The notes under the pieces were generated by a model. It was given only the letters and a program-made list of their open reading frames with translations, made no database searches and had not been told where the DNA came from. This document shows, piece after piece, positions 5,609 through 7,811 of a DNA stretch of 7,811 nucleotides. The stretch's first letter is position 1. Each line of letters begins with the position of its first letter. The DNA is taken from contig JAGWRL010000306.1 of NCBI GenBank assembly GCA_028876585.1, forward strand, positions 1 to 7,811. Direction: 5' to 3'. Origin of the DNA: Pseudomonadota bacterium. Lineage in GTDB: Bacteria; Pseudomonadota; Alphaproteobacteria; Rhizobiales; Beijerinckiaceae. The position numbers and the translations under genes were made by a program.

Positions 5609-5674
5609 GTCGTTGTCCGGGAGTAAAGGATCGGCTTAGAAGATAAGCCCTCATTCCGGAACCGCAATCGTTTC
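5609..5674. promoter_or_regulatory. Divergent promoter region of erpA and dgt with two symmetric elements
   Basis: These 66 nt must hold the promoters of both genes unless transcription enters from outside. GGCTTA-GAAGA-TAAGCC (5633-5649) is a perfect six-base inverted repeat with a five-base centre, and TTCCGGAA (5654-5661) is an 8-bp palindrome close by. Either could be an operator. The first includes TTAGAA, which recalls half of an Irr-type iron control element as I remember it, but the other half does not match. No strong -35/-10 pair could be picked out. Confidence 0.4.
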
Positions 5675-6874
5675 ATGCAGGCCCTGCCTCCCGCGCCGCG
5701 TTCGGCGCTCGCCGCCGACCCTACCGCCTCGCGCGGCCGTCTGCACCCCGAAGCGGCCTCGCCGACCCGCACCGCGTTCCAGCGCGACCGCGACCGGATC
5801 GTCCATTCGACCGCGTTTCGCCGCCTCGCCCACAAGACCCAGGTGTTCGTGCATCACGAGGGCGATCACTTTCGCACCCGGCTGACCCACACCATCGAGG
5901 TCGCCCAGCTCGCCCGTACGCTCGCCCGCGCCTTCGCGCTCGACGAGGATTTGACGGAGGCGGTCGCGCTCGGCCACGACCTCGGCCACACCCCGTTCGG
6001 CCACGCCGGCGAGGATGCGCTCAACGCCTGTCTGGCCGAGCACGGCGGTTTCGATCACAACAGCCATGCCCTGCGGCTCGTCACTGAACTCGAACGCCAC
6101 TACGCCGAGTTCGACGGCCTCAATCTGAGCTGGGAGACGCTGGAGGGGCTGGTCAAGCACAATGGCCCGTTGCTCGACGCGCAGGGCCAGCCGGCGCCGC
6201 GCTGGCGCGCCGCCGGCATTCCCGAGGCGATCGTCGCCTATGACGCGCGGCGTTCGCTGCGTCTGGCCGAATATCCCGCGCTTGAGGCGCAGGCGGCCGC
6301 CCTGGCCGACGATGTCGCCTATAACGCGCATGACATCGACGACGGCCTGCGCGCCGGCCTGTTCGCGCTCGGCGATGTCGCCCGCATCCCCTATATCGGC
6401 GGCCTGATCGGCGAAATCGACGCCTGCTATCCCGGCCTGGAGGACACGCGCAAGATTCACGAATTGTCGCGCCGCGTCATCACCCGTTTTATGGAGGACG
6501 CCATCGCCTCGACCGCCGCGCGGCTGACGGCCGACGGGATCGAAACCGCCCAGGCGGCGCGGCGGGCGGGGCGGCCGATGTTCGCCTTTTCCGAACCGAT
6601 GGCCGCCGCCGAGCGCGACATCAAGACCTTCCTGTTCGCCTCGATGTACCGCCACCCCCAGGTCAACCGGATGCGCGCCGAGGCGGACCGGATCGTGCGC
6701 GCGCTGTTCTCGGCCTATGTGCGCGCGCCGGCGGAAATGCCGGCGGTGTGGGCCGAGCGGGCGCGCCGATTCGGCCCCGAGCGCGCCTCGGCCGATTATG
6801 TCGCCGGCATGACCGACCGCTATGCGCTGGGCGAATATCGCCGGCTCTTTGACCCTGAGGCGCGGCTGGGCTAA
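5675..6874 (+). CDS. dgt: Deoxyguanosinetriphosphate triphosphohydrolase-like protein (HD domain)
   Basis: The protein has 399 residues, the size of the bacterial dGTPase-like (type 2) family, shorter than E. coli Dgt. The family removes triphosphate from dNTPs to give deoxynucleosides, tuning dNTP pools in the cytoplasm. Conserved pieces are [20 protein letters not shown] (about 35-54) and [20 protein letters not shown] (about 60-79). The metal-binding HD set is His72, the pair His101-Asp102 in [16 protein letters not shown], and Asp213 in ADDVAY, so catalysis should be intact. The FDHNSHALR motif (about 126-134) and the C-terminal [10 protein letters not shown] region also fit. ATG at 5675 starts a typical N-terminus ahead of [18 protein letters not shown]; no strong ribosome-binding site is seen, GGAA being 13 nt away. 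The argS gene follows after 32 nt and is likely cotranscribed. Confidence 0.94.
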   Translation: MQALPPAPRSALAADPTASRGRLHPEAASPTRTAFQRDRDRIVHSTAFRRLAHKTQVFVHHEGDHFRTRLTHTIEVAQLARTLARAFALDEDLTEAVALGHDLGHTPFGHAGEDALNACLAEHGGFDHNSHALRLVTELERHYAEFDGLNLSWETLEGLVKHNGPLLDAQGQPAPRWRAAGIPEAIVAYDARRSLRLAEYPALEAQAAALADDVAYNAHDIDDGLRAGLFALGDVARIPYIGGLIGEIDACYPGLEDTRKIHELSRRVITRFMEDAIASTAARLTADGIETAQAARRAGRPMFAFSEPMAAAERDIKTFLFASMYRHPQVNRMRAEADRIVRALFSAYVRAPAEMPAVWAERARRFGPERASADYVAGMTDRYALGEYRRLFDPEARLG

Positions 6875-6906
6875 AGCGCGGCGACAAGTCTCCCTTAGGA
6901 CAATTT

Positions 6907-7811
6907 ATGAATCTCTTCGCCGACTTCGAGGCGCGTGTGGCCGCGCTTTTGGCCGAGCGGGTCGCCGCTGGCGCGCTGCCCGAGGGGCTCGATCTCGCCC
7001 GCTTCGTCGTCGAGCCGCCGCGCGAGGCCGCCCATGGCGATCTCGCCGTCAACGCCGCCATGGTCTACGCCAAGGAAGCCAAGGCCGCCGGCTCGAATCC
7101 GCGGGCGCTCGCGGAGAGCCTGGCGGAAGGTCTGCGCCAGGGCGGCGACGTCGCGGGGGTCGAGGTCGCCGGTCCCGGCTTTCTCAACATCCGGCTCAAA
7201 CCCGTTGTTTTCGAAAGCGTTTTGCGGGACGTGCTGCTTCGCGGCGACGCCTACGGGCGCGGCGCGGCGCGCGCGGACGGCCCGGTCAACGTCGAATATG
7301 TCAGCGCCAATCCGACCGGGCCGATGCATGTCGGCCATGCGCGCGGCGCGGTGTTCGGCGACGCGCTCGCCAATCTGCTGGCCTTCTCCGGCGCCGAGGT
7401 GACGCGCGAATATTACATCAACGACGCCGGCGCGCAGGTCGACGTGCTCGCCCGCTCCGCTTTCATGCGCTACCGCGAGGCGCTGGGCGAGACGATCACG
7501 ATCCCCGAAGGGCTCTATCCCGGCGACTATCTGAAACCTGTCGGCGAAGCGTTGGCGAAGGCGCATGGAAAGGCGCTGCTGGAGAAGCCCGAGAGCGAAT
7601 GGCTGCCGATCGTCAAGAACGCCGCCATCGACGCCATGATGGACATGATCCGCGGCGATCTCGCCGCGCTCAACATCCGGCACGAGGTCTTCTTCTCCGA
7701 GCGCACGCTGCACGATCGCTCGGCGGGGCCGTCGCTGATCGATCGGGCGATCGACTGGCTGCGAGAGAAGAGCCTCGTCTATGAGGGCCGCCTGCCGCCG
7801 CCCAAGGGCGC
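6907..7811 (+). CDS. argS: Arginyl-tRNA synthetase, 3' truncated by window end
   Basis: The first 301 residues are visible with no stop; class I arginyl-tRNA synthetases are about 550-600 long, so roughly half is missing. The enzyme charges tRNA-Arg with arginine in the cytoplasm. The N-terminal tRNA-binding domain (about 1-110) has the typical [16 protein letters not shown] segment and GPGFLNIRL (about 89-97). The catalytic domain begins with [20 protein letters not shown], where HVGH (141-144) is the HIGH signature, followed by [11 protein letters not shown] (about 168-178). The KMSK-like region lies beyond the window. Start ATG at 6907 is supported by AGGA (6897-6900) 6 nt upstream and the usual MNLF start. 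The 32-nt gap from dgt holds no terminator, so both are likely one operon that continues to the right. Confidence 0.96.
   Translation, partial: MNLFADFEARVAALLAERVAAGALPEGLDLARFVVEPPREAAHGDLAVNAAMVYAKEAKAAGSNPRALAESLAEGLRQGGDVAGVEVAGPGFLNIRLKPVVFESVLRDVLLRGDAYGRGAARADGPVNVEYVSANPTGPMHVGHARGAVFGDALANLLAFSGAEVTREYYINDAGAQVDVLARSAFMRYREALGETITIPEGLYPGDYLKPVGEALAKAHGKALLEKPESEWLPIVKNAAIDAMMDMIRGDLAALNIRHEVFFSERTLHDRSAGPSLIDRAIDWLREKSLVYEGRLPPPKG

Noticed and set aside
5651..6655. Minus-strand open frame opposite dgt
   Set aside because: Antisense to a gene with intact HD motifs; no recognisable protein family.
6895..7713. Minus-strand open frame opposite argS
   Set aside because: Antisense to clear argS coding with HVGH signature; product not recognisable.
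1..7811. CRISPR, tRNA, rRNA, insertion sequence or prophage elements
   Set aside because: No spaced direct repeats, no cloverleaf-like segment and no transposase, integrase or phage-like protein were seen in reading both strands.

Overview
This is a GC-rich window with a visibly lower-GC stretch at about 4250-4325. Family content and gene order point to an alphaproteobacterium, probably of the Hyphomicrobiales. The erpA-type gene divergent from dgt, with argS following dgt, is an order I know from many alphaproteobacterial genomes. I also see a FixJ-like response regulator and an HPK4-like histidine kinase. The genus cannot be fixed from this sequence alone.

Layout. (a) 1-1958, plus strand: the end of an SDR-family gene lacking the usual catalytic tyrosine, then a GST-kappa-like 2-hydroxychromene-2-carboxylate isomerase homologue, then a TerC-family membrane protein. 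Spacing is tight (3-nt gap, then 4-nt overlap), so they look like one operon. (b) 2023-4253, plus strand: a two-component pair, a MASE1 membrane histidine kinase and a FixJ/NarL-type response regulator, overlapping by ATGA and preceded by a short gap holding a perfect 12-bp palindrome. (c) 4395-5254, plus strand: three small paralogous Flp/Fap-type pilin genes. No tad/cpa secretion, peptidase or usher genes are visible, so this is an outlying pilin cassette. (d) 5276-5608, minus strand: an IscA/ErpA-type Fe-S carrier that converges on the last pilin gene across a strong inverted repeat. (e) 5675-7811, plus strand: a dGTPase-like HD hydrolase followed by argS, which runs off the end.

Working together: region (e) and erpA are conserved housekeeping genes. 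The two-component pair lies just upstream of the pilin genes on the same strand, so it could control them, but only position supports this. The most unusual content is the triple flp cassette with its mosaic similarity pattern and comparatively long non-coding leaders. I see no CRISPR array, tRNA, rRNA, transposase or phage gene, and no clear candidate for a wholly new system.
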